Part shown: one piece after another, positions 1 to 8,642 of the stretch
Numbering within the stretch: position 1 is the first letter of the stretch
How the letters are laid out: each line of letters opens with the position of its first letter
NCBI GenBank assembly: GCA_964486935.1
Contig: CAZAPG010000040.1
Coordinates: 1-64,000, forward strand
DNA: 64,000 nucleotides
Origin: CAZAPG01 sp964486935
GTDB taxonomy: Bacteria > Chloroflexota > Anaerolineae > 4572-78 > J111
Direction: 5' to 3'
Notes under the pieces: model-generated
The model's database searches: none
Told to the model about the DNA's origin: nothing
Seen by the model: the letters and a program-made list of their open reading frames with translations, nothing else
Position numbers and translations under genes: made by a program

Positions 1-518
1 TTGGCTTCGTCGGCCCCGGCCACATCTTCAAAGGTAACGGTGGGTTTGTCGCCGGAAAAAACGCGGGCGCGACTTTTGCCAAAACTGAGCGCCTGATTGT
101 TAGAGCCTTGCGCCTGCCGAACCATAAAGAATAGTAACCCGCCAAAAATTATGAGGGGTAAAATAGTAATGGCCAGCGCGCCCCAATCACTCCAAACGCT
201 GGCGGGCACAATTTCTATTTGAACAGAACTGAGTTGTTCTTTGGAAACACCAAGGTCTTCAATGGTTTTTAAAATGCTTACGCCGGTCTCTTTGCGCGAC
301 CGGCCATCTCTGCGGCTGGATTGTTTGTATTCAACCGTAATATCTTCATCGTTAACTTTAATTCTGGCTACTTCGCCAGCCTTGATTTGTTCGGCAACGG
401 TGGTTATTTCAAGTTCGTTGGTTTCTCTGGGGTTTGAAAAAACGCTAAAAATAAGCGCGGCAACGGCTAATAAGATTAATAAATAAACAATGCTGTTTTT
501 GAAGAGTCCTGAATTCAC
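1..518 (-). CDS. ftsH: FtsH, ATP-dependent zinc metalloprotease, N-terminal part (cut by window edge)
   Basis: Membrane-anchored AAA+ protease that degrades unassembled membrane proteins and some regulators. Only about the first 172 residues are present. They show a first membrane helix (about residues 9-27), an extracytoplasmic segment of about 80 residues, a second helix (about 110-128), and then the family's hallmark entry into the AAA domain, SGDKPTVTFEDVAGADEA; Walker A and the HExxH zinc site lie beyond base 1. The start is GTG at 518: the overlapping ATG at 520 stops at once, and a GGAGG-type ribosome site at about 522-529 fits the GTG. It follows the PASTA kinase on the same strand with a 195-nt gap that holds its own promoter (555-583). 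Identification by motif is secure. Confidence 0.93.
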   Translation of the reverse strand, partial: MNSGLFKNSIVYLLILLAVAALIFSVFSNPRETNELEITTVAEQIKAGEVARIKVNDEDITVEYKQSSRRDGRSRKETGVSILKTIEDLGVSKEQLSSVQIEIVPASVWSDWGALAITILPLIIFGGLLFFMVRQAQGSNNQALSFGKSRARVFSGDKPTVTFEDVAGADEA

Positions 519-554
519 ATCTTCCTCCGCGTAGGATTAAAGCCATAGAGGGTT

Positions 555-583
555 ATTATACCAAAACAGGCCGATTTCGCCAA
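555..583 (-). promoter_or_regulatory. Predicted sigma-70-type promoter of ftsH
   Basis: On the minus strand TTGGCG (583-578) and TATAAT (560-555) are separated by exactly 17 nt. Transcription would begin near 548, giving a leader of about 30 nt ahead of the ftsH GTG. The rest of the 519-713 gap shows no gene. Confidence 0.6.
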
Positions 584-713
584 TCAAACTTTTTAGGGGT
601 TGCCCGACTGTAGAATTGTAGCCATAACGCCCCACAAAATTATAGACGATAGCCGGGCATACTCCAACTTTTGTTTGTTAAATTTTGCACTTTTCGGCCT
701 GGCAGGTAAACCG

Positions 714-2624
714 CTATTGAATAACCTGGACGGTACGCAAGATGAGCGCGCCCAGATTGTCCTGTTCAACTCGCCCGGCATTGGCAATGGGCAGCCGGGC
801 GCCGGTAGCGGGGTTGTAAAAACCAAGGCGTATCTGGTAATCGCCGGTTACGGTAGTTACCGGAATGGGGAGTTGGTAGGGGTCGACAACTAGCTGGCCC
901 ACCTGCCAGTTTAAGGTGCTCTGCTGGGGTTGGGCATCCAGTTGAGAAACTATGCCGCCCTGCGGCGTTGTCAGATGAATAAACAGGTTATAGTTGGTAG
1001 AGATCGGGGTGAGGGCCTTCCAGAAAAAAGTCAGGGTAATGGCTTCGCCGGGTTTGTATTGCAGGCGGGGAATCTCGTAAGCTTCCAGCACTATTTGTCC
1101 CCCCAAATTTGCGCCCACCGGCGTTCTGGAGCCGCTGCTAACCACCAGAGTCATCAACGTGCGGTTAGCCACCAGCGAGCCGGCCGGCGGGTCTTGAATA
1201 ACCACCTGCCCCGGCGTTTCAACACTCCAGTCTTCGTATTTTTGAACCACCAAATCGAGCGATTGCAGTAACTGTTCGGCTTCTTCGTACCGCATGCCGG
1301 TTACGCCGGGCACCTCGATAAGGGCCGGTCCCTGGCTGAGAACAACGTTAATGGTAGAACCTTCGTCTACGGCGGCGCCGGCCGGTATTGATTGCTCGAT
1401 GATGGTGAAGGCGGGCCAGGTGGGGTGCGGTTTTTCGCCATCGACCACCAGCCGCAAGCCCATATTCTCCAGGGCCGAGCGGGCGGGGGCTTCTTCCAGG
1501 CCAATCAAATCTGGCATGCGAACCTGGCCGGGCTGCAAATTGGGCGCGGCGTTGCCAAATAGCGAGGGGGCGTAGGCGTCGTAAACGGCTACAAACAGGG
1601 GCACCAAACCCAACACAGATACAATGGCAATAATGCCCAGCATTAGCATGGCCAGGTCGAAGCCGGCGGGCGAAGATTTTTTGGGGATTTCTGAAACAGG
1701 GGTAAAAGGCAACGAGGTTGGCGGCGCAGGCTGGCCGCCGAGTGGCTGCACCGGCAGCCCCACCACCGACGAAATGGGCGCGTACTGGCTGCTCAGGGTT
1801 AAGCGCCCCTGGCTATACATAATCAGGGCTTCGCGCAGGTGGTCGGCGGTTAAAAAGCGCTCGTTGGGGTTTTTGGCCATGGCGGCATCTACAATGCGGG
1901 CCAGGGCTTCGGGAACATCGGGCTTGAGCCGGTCAATTGGGATGTGGGCTTCGTAGATTTGTTTGCGGGCAACATCCTGGTCATCAACCCCTACAAATGG
2001 GACGCGCCCGGTGAGCATTTCATATAAAATGATGCCAATGGCGTACACATCGGTGGCGGGCAGCACCCTATCGCCCGAGGCCTGTTCCGGGGCAAAGTAG
2101 GCCGGCGTGCCCCACACCACTTCGCCTTCGTCCATGGCGCTTTCGCCAAGGGCGCGGGCCAGCCCAAAATCGGTTACTTTGGCCTCGTTAGCGGGGGTTA
2201 TCAAAATATTGCCGGGTTTCAAGTCGCCATGCACCAGGCCGGCCCGGTGCGCGGCCCCCACCGCCGAGCAGATTTGGGTACTGTATTCCACTACCTGGTC
2301 GGGGGGCAGGGCGCCTTGCTCGCTAATTACGGCGCGCAGGTCTGAGCCGGGTATCCACTCTAAAACAATGTAGGGCCGGTTGGCATACTGGCCAAAATCA
2401 TACACGGCCACAATATAGGGGTTGTTGAGTTTGGCGGCGCTTTGCGCTTCGCGGTGAAAGTTAACTAAAAAGGTAGGGTCGCGGGTAAATTGCTCTCGCA
2501 GAGCTTTTACGGCCACCATGCGGCCCAGGGCCATATCGTGGGCCTGAAAAACCTCGGCCAGGCCGCCTTCACCAATTTTTTTTATCAGTTGATAGCGGTC
2601 GTTAAAAATTATAGGGAGTTGCAT
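714..2624 (-). CDS. Serine/threonine protein kinase with two PASTA domains and a C-terminal beta domain
   Basis: A PknB-type membrane kinase, 636 residues. Cytoplasmic kinase domain at about 10-270: glycine loop GEGGLAEV (18-25), Lys40, catalytic loop HGDLKPGN (132-139; HGD replaces HRD, so it is a non-RD kinase) and DFG at 152-154. A proline-rich linker leads to one membrane helix (about 322-346), then two extracellular PASTA repeats (about 368-432 and 434-497), which in this family bind peptidoglycan fragments. Residues 505-636 form an extra beta-rich domain that resembles the C-terminus of the glycosyltransferase at 43332-45710; this is unusual for a PASTA kinase. No phosphatase is adjacent. 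The start ATG at 2624 sits close to the kinase domain, as is normal. Its substrate is unknown. Confidence 0.9.
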   Translation of the reverse strand: MQLPIIFNDRYQLIKKIGEGGLAEVFQAHDMALGRMVAVKALREQFTRDPTFLVNFHREAQSAAKLNNPYIVAVYDFGQYANRPYIVLEWIPGSDLRAVISEQGALPPDQVVEYSTQICSAVGAAHRAGLVHGDLKPGNILITPANEAKVTDFGLARALGESAMDEGEVVWGTPAYFAPEQASGDRVLPATDVYAIGIILYEMLTGRVPFVGVDDQDVARKQIYEAHIPIDRLKPDVPEALARIVDAAMAKNPNERFLTADHLREALIMYSQGRLTLSSQYAPISSVVGLPVQPLGGQPAPPTSLPFTPVSEIPKKSSPAGFDLAMLMLGIIAIVSVLGLVPLFVAVYDAYAPSLFGNAAPNLQPGQVRMPDLIGLEEAPARSALENMGLRLVVDGEKPHPTWPAFTIIEQSIPAGAAVDEGSTINVVLSQGPALIEVPGVTGMRYEEAEQLLQSLDLVVQKYEDWSVETPGQVVIQDPPAGSLVANRTLMTLVVSSGSRTPVGANLGGQIVLEAYEIPRLQYKPGEAITLTFFWKALTPISTNYNLFIHLTTPQGGIVSQLDAQPQQSTLNWQVGQLVVDPYQLPIPVTTVTGDYQIRLGFYNPATGARLPIANAGRVEQDNLGALILRTVQVIQ

Positions 2625-2718
2625 GACCTGCCCCGGGTGGGATTTGGAACTGAGCAGCCTGTGAATTTGCGCTTCACAAACATTTTTGCGGCGGCTGTTA
2701 AAAAAGTCTTACCTCTCT

Positions 2719-2746
2719 ATTTTACCGCACGCGCAAGCAGTGGCAA
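2719..2746 (-). promoter_or_regulatory. Predicted promoter of the PASTA kinase gene
   Basis: Minus strand TTGCCA (2746-2741), 16-nt spacer, TAAAAT (2724-2719). Leader of about 90 nt to the ATG at 2624. Position and spacing fit a housekeeping promoter. Confidence 0.45.
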
Positions 2747-2773
2747 ATTCTCCATACCTTCAGCTATGGCATC

Positions 2774-2799
2774 AAAAAGGCCGACACCCGGGCCGGCCT
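2774..2799 (-). terminator. Rho-independent terminator of the 2825-3382 gene
   Basis: Read on the minus strand: stem AGGCCG / CGGCCT closed by a 10-nt G/C-rich loop and followed by TTTTT, 25 nt after the stop codon of the small membrane protein gene. Confidence 0.65.
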
Positions 2800-2824
2800 C
2801 CACAAATCTGCTAGGGCGTGACGT

Positions 2825-3382
2825 TTAATCTTTACTTTCCAGTACGGCGATAATAATCACCAAAATAAGCACCAGGGTCACGGTGCCATAGATGGCTAAA
2901 TTAAAAGAGCCAAACGCCGAAACCAGCTCGGCCCGGCCAAAAAATGCTCCCACCAGCACGCCAATCATTAACACCACGCCTAACACAATGGCAATTTCTT
3001 TACGCCGCCCGTTGGTGTTTCTGGCGTGAGGCATTCTGGCAACGGGCGTGTCGGTTTTGGCGCTGGCCCGCATTTTTTGGGTTGACACGCCGGGCAGCCG
3101 CGTATCCTTAAAGCCGCCGCGCGTCATGCCAAACTCCGGGGCTTGCTCATCGCTGGGGGCAAGGGTATTTCTTTTGCCCCGTGAGCGAATAACAGCGGTA
3201 ATGCCCCACAACAGCAAGCCAATACCGGCCCCTATTGCCGCCGCCAAAACAGGCCCATCAACGGCTGCCACGCCGGTGGATGAAGCAACAAACCCAAACA
3301 GCCCGCCAACCAGCAACCCGGCTGTAGCCCAAACCACCGCCCTGATTAAAGAGACGCCAAATTGTGAACGTCTGCTGCCCAT
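2825..3382 (-). CDS. Small multi-pass membrane protein, function unknown
   Basis: About 185 residues. Two hydrophobic segments near the N-terminus (around AVVWATAGLLVGGLFGFVAS and the following AIGAGIGLLLWGI) form a hairpin, then comes a basic, hydrophilic loop of about 65 residues, then two more hydrophobic segments (IAIVLGVVLMIGVLVGAFF and LAIYGTVTLVLILVIIIAVL) before a short charged tail ESKD. An in-frame ATG lies at 3385 and a longer frame starts at 3409; I prefer ATG 3382 because GGAGG then lies 6 nt upstream. It is followed by a terminator and stands alone, upstream of the kinase gene on the same strand. I do not recognise the family. Confidence 0.65.
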   Translation of the reverse strand: MGSRRSQFGVSLIRAVVWATAGLLVGGLFGFVASSTGVAAVDGPVLAAAIGAGIGLLLWGITAVIRSRGKRNTLAPSDEQAPEFGMTRGGFKDTRLPGVSTQKMRASAKTDTPVARMPHARNTNGRRKEIAIVLGVVLMIGVLVGAFFGRAELVSAFGSFNLAIYGTVTLVLILVIIIAVLESKD

Positions 3383-3385
3383 CAT

Positions 3386-3700
3386 TTCCCTCCCAGCAAT
3401 AAGCAGCATTAGCTAAAAACTATTTATTCTGCTACCAAAGTATAACATATCTGCCACAACCCGCCAACAGCGCGGGTGTGTCCGATATTACCAGGAGGAC
3501 GGGGGGTGGGGGGTATCCCCAATTCCCCCCTGCGCTTTCCACACCTGCCCAGCAAAGCTGTGCGGCGCTGGGAAAATTCTGGACGCACCCCAACAGCGCC
3601 GGTTACGAAACAAAAAAATAGGGACACATTTTCAACCCCAATAAACCCCCTACTCAACTCCGTATTTGGTACGGATTTTTTGCGCCTTGTCTCATATTGC
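3386..3700. other. Gene-free stretch between divergent genes
   Basis: About 315 nt between the minus-strand membrane protein gene and the nifS promoter. It contains G-rich and C-rich runs near 3490-3535. Short frames here have neither a ribosome site nor recognisable protein content, and I see no RNA gene. Confidence 0.5.
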
Positions 3701-3729
3701 TTGACGCGCCCCTATCGACGTGCTAGAAT
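3701..3729 (+). promoter_or_regulatory. Predicted promoter of nifS-type gene
   Basis: TTGACG (3701-3706), 17-nt spacer, TAGAAT (3724-3729); start expected near 3736, about 35 nt before the ATG at 3771. Confidence 0.65.
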
Positions 3730-3770
3730 CAACCCACTAAATCTTAAAATCGTTAATCAACAAATCAGCC

Positions 3771-4955
3771 ATGGAAAAAGAACAAGCGATTTATCTGGAC
3801 CACGCCGCTTCAACGCCCTGCCACCCGCAGGTGGTTGAAGCAATGCTCCCCTATTTTACCCAAATTTATGGCAACGCTTCGGGGCTGCACCAGCAGGCCC
3901 GGGCCAGCGCCCGCGCCATCGACGAGGCCCGCCGGCAGGTAGCCGATATTTTGGGCTGCTCTTCCAATGAAATTATCTTTACCGCCTGCGGCACAGAAAG
4001 CGATAACCTGGCCATCAGGGGCGCAGCCTGGGCGCAAAAGCAGGCCGGCAAAGGCAACCACCTGATTACCACCCCCATCGAGCACCACGCCGTGGGGCAC
4101 ACTATCAACCAGCTTTGCCAAAAGTTTGGCTTTGAGCAAACCGTTGTGCCGGTTGACCGCTATGGCCAGGTTGACCCGGCCGATATTGCCGCTGCTATTC
4201 GGCCCGAAACGGTGCTCATCAGCGTCATGTACGCCAATAACGAGGTCGGCTCGTTACAACCCATCGCCGCAATTGGCGCGCTGGCCCGCGAACGCGGCAT
4301 CCTCTTTCACACCGATGCGGTGCAGGCCGCAGCCTATGAGTCGCTCAAAGTAGATGATTTGAACGTGGATTTGCTGGCCATCTCCGGCCATAAAATTTAC
4401 GCACCCAAAGGCGTTGGCATTTTGTACGCGCGCAAAAACACGCCGCTGCTGCCATCTTTTACCGGCGGCGGCCACGAGCATAATCGCCGGCCCGGCACCG
4501 AAAATGTGCCCTATATTGTGGGTATTGCCAAAGCGCTCGAACTGATAGACACCCACCGCAACACCGAAAATCCACGGCAGGCTGCGCTGCGCGACAGGTT
4601 GGTTGCCGGCATATTAGCCGCTATCCCCAATAGTCAACTGACCGGACACCCCACCCAACGCTTACCCAACAATGCCAGCTTTGTATTTGCCGGCTGCGAG
4701 GCCGACGCCATCCTGATGCATTTAGATTTGGCCGGTATTCAGGCTGCCAGCGGCAGCGCCTGCACCACCGGCATGCCGGAACCCAGCCATGTACTGGTTG
4801 CTATGGGCATTCCGCACCAGTTGAGCCTTGGCGCGCTGCGGTTAAGTTTAGGCCGGCAAACAACCGAGGCTGAAATTGATTATGTGTTGGACAAACTGCC
4901 CAACATTATTCAAAAAATCAGACAGCTCAACCCCAACTTCCAAATGGCAGCTTAA
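3771..4955 (+). CDS. Cysteine desulfurase, NifS/IscS class
   Basis: PLP enzyme that removes sulfur from cysteine as an enzyme-bound persulfide for Fe-S cluster or thio-cofactor assembly. The 394-residue length matches group I desulfurases. Visible landmarks are HAASTPCHP near the N-terminus, the PLP-binding lysine in SGHKIYAPKG (Lys208), GGGHEHNRRPGTENV, and the persulfide-forming cysteine in SGSACTTG (Cys331). No IscU scaffold or IscR regulator is adjacent, so whether it serves Fe-S assembly, tRNA thiolation or another pathway cannot be told from context. It is probably co-transcribed with the small gene 11 nt downstream. NifS and IscS cannot be separated by sequence here, so no symbol is given. 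Confidence 0.93.
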   Translation: MEKEQAIYLDHAASTPCHPQVVEAMLPYFTQIYGNASGLHQQARASARAIDEARRQVADILGCSSNEIIFTACGTESDNLAIRGAAWAQKQAGKGNHLITTPIEHHAVGHTINQLCQKFGFEQTVVPVDRYGQVDPADIAAAIRPETVLISVMYANNEVGSLQPIAAIGALARERGILFHTDAVQAAAYESLKVDDLNVDLLAISGHKIYAPKGVGILYARKNTPLLPSFTGGGHEHNRRPGTENVPYIVGIAKALELIDTHRNTENPRQAALRDRLVAGILAAIPNSQLTGHPTQRLPNNASFVFAGCEADAILMHLDLAGIQAASGSACTTGMPEPSHVLVAMGIPHQLSLGALRLSLGRQTTEAEIDYVLDKLPNIIQKIRQLNPNFQMAA

Positions 4956-4966
4956 GGGAGTGGTCA

Positions 4967-5251
4967 ATGCCAAAAAATAAATTTATCAAAACCTCAGAAG
5001 TTGGACATGTGCTGATTAGCGGCCCTTTGTTTGATTGGCTTACCGGGCAAAATACCAATGAAATCTCGCTGCCCTTTTCTCCGTCCTTTGGGCCAGGTTC
5101 GTCGCTGGCTACCCGTCCCCTGCAATATTTGCGCTGGAAAATGGTGTTGTTTTTTGATGAAAACAAACGGGCCAAACAGGCCTGGCGGCTGGAACCCGAC
5201 GGCGAACTGCCCAACGCCGAAGCCATGCAATACATTGAAGAAACATTTTAG
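4967..5251 (+). CDS. Small soluble protein, function unknown, downstream of cysteine desulfurase
   Basis: 94 residues, no membrane segment, no cysteine; rich in aromatic residues (WLTGQ, YLRWKMVLFF) with an acidic C-terminal end. It begins 11 nt after the desulfurase stop and has GGGAG about 8 nt before its ATG, so co-translation as a two-gene operon is likely. I do not recognise a family. Its position suggests, but does not show, a link to sulfur transfer. Confidence 0.6.
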   Translation: MPKNKFIKTSEVGHVLISGPLFDWLTGQNTNEISLPFSPSFGPGSSLATRPLQYLRWKMVLFFDENKRAKQAWRLEPDGELPNAEAMQYIEETF

Positions 5252-5311
5252 CCACACTCCAATACATCTCATTAGTTCCCCCTTTTTCTTAAAAAGACGA
5301 CTCGATATTAC

Positions 5312-5371
5312 GGCCAGGCAGCTCGAAAGCAGGAGTTTTGCGCCCAATCCGTCAATTCGAGCTGCATGGCC
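5312..5371. repeat. Inverted repeat, 16-bp arms
   Basis: Arms 5312-5327 and 5356-5371 match at 15 of 16 positions, with a 28-nt centre. A short T run follows at about 5377. It may terminate the upstream nifS operon on the plus strand or be a small palindromic element; nothing distinguishes the two. Confidence 0.55.
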
Positions 5372-5454
5372 CCTACTTTTTGAGGGTGCAAAAGCTTTAC
5401 AAAAATCCGCAATTTTACATTTACAGCCGCCTGTAATATAATTGCTGCAAATTT

Positions 5455-5635
<181 letters not shown>

Positions 5636-5722
5636 CTCTGCACAACCTCGTGGAGGGGGGTGAGGGCGCGGTCAACTAAACCATCAGCCGGTTGTCTGAC
5701 CAGCAACGGAGTTACTTTTACA

Positions 5723-5752
5723 CCCGACCTTTTCCAAAGGTCGGGCTTTTTT
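5723..5752 (+). terminator. Riboswitch-controlled intrinsic terminator
   Basis: Perfect 10-bp stem CCCGACCTTT / AAAGGTCGGG with a 3-nt loop and then CTTTTTTG. It lies between the B12 aptamer and cbiM and is the likely off-switch of the riboswitch. Confidence 0.9.
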
Positions 5753-5763
5753 GTTAATTATCC

Positions 5764-5893
5764 GTAACTACTCAGCCCTCAGGTCATTTCGAGGCGTTTT
5801 TTGCCGAGAAATCCCCAAGATGGCTGCTGGGATAACGCCTGCCGGAGATTTCTCGCGCCTGCGTCGCTCGAAATGACATGCCTGAGCAGTTAC
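5764..5893. mobile_element. 130-bp inverted-repeat (MITE/REP-like) element, full copy
   Basis: The ends read GTAACTACTCAG inward from 5764 and GTAACTGCTCAGG inward (minus strand) from 5893; both ends continue into TCATTTCGAG and GAGAAATC blocks, so the whole element is an imperfect palindrome. The right half is nearly identical to 53202-53260 (about 56 nt with two substitutions and one indel). It encodes nothing and sits between the riboswitch terminator and cbiM, becoming part of the cbi leader transcript. Confidence 0.75.
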
Positions 5894-5921
5894 AATTATC
5901 CTTATTACAAAAAGGAGACAA

Positions 5922-6680
5922 ATGATGTGGCGTATCCGTAACATCCAATGGGCCTGGTTGGGCGCGGCGCTGCTGCTGTTGGCAGGAGCGCCAACAGCTT
6001 TTGCGGCTCCGGCCCAAATGCACATTATGGAAGGTTTTTTGCCGCCAGGCTGGGCTATTTTTTGGTGGGCAGTCGCCATACCCTTTTGGGTTATCGGTTT
6101 TATTCAGATACGCAAAGTAATTACCAACAAGCCGCAGCAACGCATTTTACTGGGGCTGGCCGGCGGCTTTATTTTTGTTCTCAGCGCCCTGAAAATCCCC
6201 AGCGTCACCGGCTCAAGCAGCCATCCAACGGGCACCGGCCTGGGAACAATTCTCTTTGGACCATTTGTGGTGGGTATTTTGGGCACTATTGCCTTGATTT
6301 TTCAGGCGTTGCTGGTAGCGCATGGCGGCATTTCAACCCTGGGCGCAAATGCCATGAGCATGGCCATCGGCGGCCCGTTGATTGCTTATTATCTGGTCTG
6401 GCGGCCGCTACGAGGCAAAATCCCCCTCTGGCTCACCGTTTTTACTGTGGCTATGGTTGCCGATATAGCCACATATATCATTACGACAACTCAACTGGCG
6501 CTGGCCTTTCCCGACCCCGTTAGCGGCTTTTCAGGTTCGTGGATTACCTTTGCCGCTATTTTTGCCGTGACTCAGATTCCGCTGGGTATTGCCGAAGGCA
6601 TTCTAACCGTGCTTATTTTCAACGCGCTGCAATCAGCCGCCGGCAACGAATTGAAAGAATTAGGGCTGAAAGGAGTCTAA
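5922..6680 (+). CDS. cbiM: CbiM, substrate-specificity (S) component of cobalt ECF-type transporter
   Basis: Integral membrane subunit that recognises Co2+ for the CbiMNQO importer. 252 residues. A cleavable N-terminal segment (about 1-28, ending AFAAP) precedes the hallmark MHIMEGFLPPGW; in this family the mature N-terminus supplies the metal-binding His. Six or so membrane helices follow. Ribosome site GGAG lies 7 nt before ATG 5922, with a second ATG at 5925. First gene of a tightly packed operon with cbiN, cbiQ and cbiO, controlled by the B12 riboswitch. NikM-type nickel specificity is possible in principle, but the B12 riboswitch argues for cobalt. Confidence 0.93.
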   Translation: MMWRIRNIQWAWLGAALLLLAGAPTAFAAPAQMHIMEGFLPPGWAIFWWAVAIPFWVIGFIQIRKVITNKPQQRILLGLAGGFIFVLSALKIPSVTGSSSHPTGTGLGTILFGPFVVGILGTIALIFQALLVAHGGISTLGANAMSMAIGGPLIAYYLVWRPLRGKIPLWLTVFTVAMVADIATYIITTTQLALAFPDPVSGFSGSWITFAAIFAVTQIPLGIAEGILTVLIFNALQSAAGNELKELGLKGV

Positions 6681-6681
6681 A

Positions 6682-7017
6682 ATGACAACACAAGCGCAAC
6701 CTTCTAAAAAATATAGCGCCTGGGTGACTATTGCCGGCATCCTGGCTATTATTGTGCTGATGGCTGTCCCGCTAATCCTGATTCAAGATAGCGAGTTTGG
6801 CGGCTCCGATGGGGCCGGCTCCGAGGCTGTGGCCAGTATTGCCCCTCAGTACAACTCGCAGTGGATTACGAATTTGTGGGAACCCCCCGGCGGCGAAACC
6901 GAAAGCATGCTTTTTGCGCTACAAGCTACCGTTGGCGGCATTTTAATTGGCTATTTTTTTGGCTACCTGCGTGGCCGCAAAGAGAGCCAGCCCAAAACAA
7001 CCTCAGAGAATTTTTAA
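6682..7017 (+). CDS. cbiN: CbiN, small subunit of cobalt ECF transporter
   Basis: 111 residues with two membrane helices (about 13-33 and 83-103) and a roughly 50-residue extracytoplasmic loop. The loop contains EFGGSDGAGSEAV, and ESMLFALQATVGGILIGY begins the second helix; both are typical CbiN blocks. CbiN assists metal loading into CbiM. The ATG lies 1 nt past the cbiM stop, with GGAG from the end of cbiM as ribosome site, so translation is coupled. Confidence 0.9.
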   Translation: MTTQAQPSKKYSAWVTIAGILAIIVLMAVPLILIQDSEFGGSDGAGSEAVASIAPQYNSQWITNLWEPPGGETESMLFALQATVGGILIGYFFGYLRGRKESQPKTTSENF

Positions 7018-7026
7018 GTATCTCCG

Positions 7027-7806
7027 GTGCACATTATTGATTGCCACGCCTACAGTAACCGCATCCACGCGGTTGACCCGGCCCACAAAGCAGGGCTGAC
7101 ATTTGTGGTGCTCCTGCTGTGCCTGCTGCTCAGTGAGCCGTTGGTGGGCCTGGTCGCAGTTGCCTGGATGGCGTTGCTGGCGGGGTGGCTGGCCGGGCTG
7201 CCGGCCCGCGTTTTTGGCCGGGTGTTGCTGGCCGAAGCCACCTTTCTGGCGTTAGCCACCATTGGCGTGGTCATCAGCCTGAGCCTGACCGACCCCCGCG
7301 CTGTGTCTCCCTGGGCCTGGCCGGTTGGCCCGGTGTGGCTGTCCAGCTCACCCGAGGCGCTGTACCAGGGGATAACGCTGGTAACGCGGGCGCTGGGCTG
7401 CGCGTCGGCCATGAATTTTTTGGCCCTTACCACACCGCTGGTTGACATGCTGGAGTTGTTTCGGCGCTGGCGTGTGCCCGCCATTCTGGTCGATATCATG
7501 GTCATTATCTATCGTTTTATTTTTGTGTTGCTGGAAAGCCTGGACCGCATGTATACCGCCCAGGAGAGCCGGTTAGGATATCACACCGGCTATTTCAGGG
7601 CGATGAATAACGCCGCGCTGCTGGGCAGCCATTTGTTTATCGACGCCTTCCAGCGCAGCCGCCGCCTGCAAATTGCGCTGGAATCACGCGGCTACGATGG
7701 CGGCGACCTGCGAGTGCTGCCCGCGCAATATAGCGTAAACCGTAAATTGTTGTGGCTGGGACTGGCCGTTGTGACAAGCTTATTTTTGGCCTGGGTAATG
7801 GTATGA
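7027..7806 (+). CDS. cbiQ: CbiQ, transmembrane (T) component of cobalt ECF transporter
   Basis: Coupling subunit that connects CbiM to the ATPase. 259 residues, about five helices. The T-component signature is visible in the cytoplasmic region as ALESRGYDGGD near the C-terminus (an Ala-x-x-x-Arg-Gly motif that docks onto the ATPase), preceded by an earlier AQESRLGYHTG stretch. Start GTG at 7027, 9 nt after cbiN. Its stop overlaps the cbiO start (ATGA). Confidence 0.9.
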   Translation: MHIIDCHAYSNRIHAVDPAHKAGLTFVVLLLCLLLSEPLVGLVAVAWMALLAGWLAGLPARVFGRVLLAEATFLALATIGVVISLSLTDPRAVSPWAWPVGPVWLSSSPEALYQGITLVTRALGCASAMNFLALTTPLVDMLELFRRWRVPAILVDIMVIIYRFIFVLLESLDRMYTAQESRLGYHTGYFRAMNNAALLGSHLFIDAFQRSRRLQIALESRGYDGGDLRVLPAQYSVNRKLLWLGLAVVTSLFLAWVMV

Positions 7807-8570
7807 CCCCCATTTTTGAGTTTATAGATGTTCACTACACCTACTCCGCCCAACAGGAGCAGCCGGCGCTGCGCGATTTTAGCGTAAAACTTCCGCAGGG
7901 CGAAAAAATTGCGGTGGTCGGGCGCAACGGGTCGGGCAAATCCACTTTTTTTCTGCACTGCAACGGCCTGTATCGCCCCAACTCGGGCCAGGTGCGCTTT
8001 AAGGGCCAACCCCTTACCTACAGCCGGAACGCCTTAAAACAATTGCGGCAGCAGGTGGGCCTGGTTTTTCAAAATCCTGACGACCAGCTTTTTAGCGCCA
8101 GCGTGGCCCAGGATATCAGTTTTGGCCCGCTCAATCTGGAACTATCCAAAGCCGAAACGCAGCGCCGGGTGAACCGGGCGGCCAAACTGTGTGAAGTTGA
8201 CCATTTATTAGACCGCCCGACCCACGCCCTCAGCGGCGGCGAAAAAGCCCGCGTTGCCCTGGCCGGCGTGCTGGCCATGGAGCCAGAGGTGCTGGTTGCC
8301 GACGAATCAATGGCTAGCCTTGACCCGTGGGGCCGGTTGGCTATTTTTGAAATTCTGCAACGCTTTTACGACCAGGGCAAGACTATTTTAATGGCCACGC
8401 ATGATCTGTCGGTGGTGCGCTATTGGGCCAGTTATGTGCTTGTAATCCAACACGGCCAGGCGGTTTTTACCGGCACGCCCAAAGCGCTGCTCACCAACAA
8501 AACCATTATGGATGAAACCGGCCTATCTAAAGTGTGGTGGGAAGTTGATCTCGACTTTCCCCAGCAGTAA
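7803..8570 (+). CDS. cbiO: CbiO, ATP-binding component of cobalt ECF transporter
   Basis: ABC ATPase that powers the importer. 255 residues from the ATG at 7803, which overlaps the cbiQ stop as ATGA; a longer frame from 7752 would run inside cbiQ and is not needed. Walker A GRNGSGKST, Q-loop region VFQNPDDQLF, signature LSGGEKARVALAG, Walker B VLVADESMASLDPWG and the H-loop MATHDLSVV are all intact. Last gene of the operon; about 70 nt separate it from the recD2 ATG. Confidence 0.95.
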   Translation: MTPIFEFIDVHYTYSAQQEQPALRDFSVKLPQGEKIAVVGRNGSGKSTFFLHCNGLYRPNSGQVRFKGQPLTYSRNALKQLRQQVGLVFQNPDDQLFSASVAQDISFGPLNLELSKAETQRRVNRAAKLCEVDHLLDRPTHALSGGEKARVALAGVLAMEPEVLVADESMASLDPWGRLAIFEILQRFYDQGKTILMATHDLSVVRYWASYVLVIQHGQAVFTGTPKALLTNKTIMDETGLSKVWWEVDLDFPQQ

Positions 8571-8612
8571 TCTCCATCATTTCCCCAATTTTCTCCAATC
8601 CCCAAAATTCGT

Positions 8613-8620
8613 GCTACAAT
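8613..8620 (+). promoter_or_regulatory. Extended -10 element ahead of recD2
   Basis: TG-C-TACAAT at 8613-8620, about 22 nt before the recD2 ATG; no good -35 is seen. The same TG-C-TAxAAT form precedes uvrA and prfB in this window. Confidence 0.4.
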
Positions 8621-8642
8621 GAACAGGTAAAGGTATTTTGCT

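Noticed and set aside
3424..3657. Short frames in the nifS upstream gap
   Set aside because: No ribosome sites, G-run composition, and the nifS promoter overlaps this gap.
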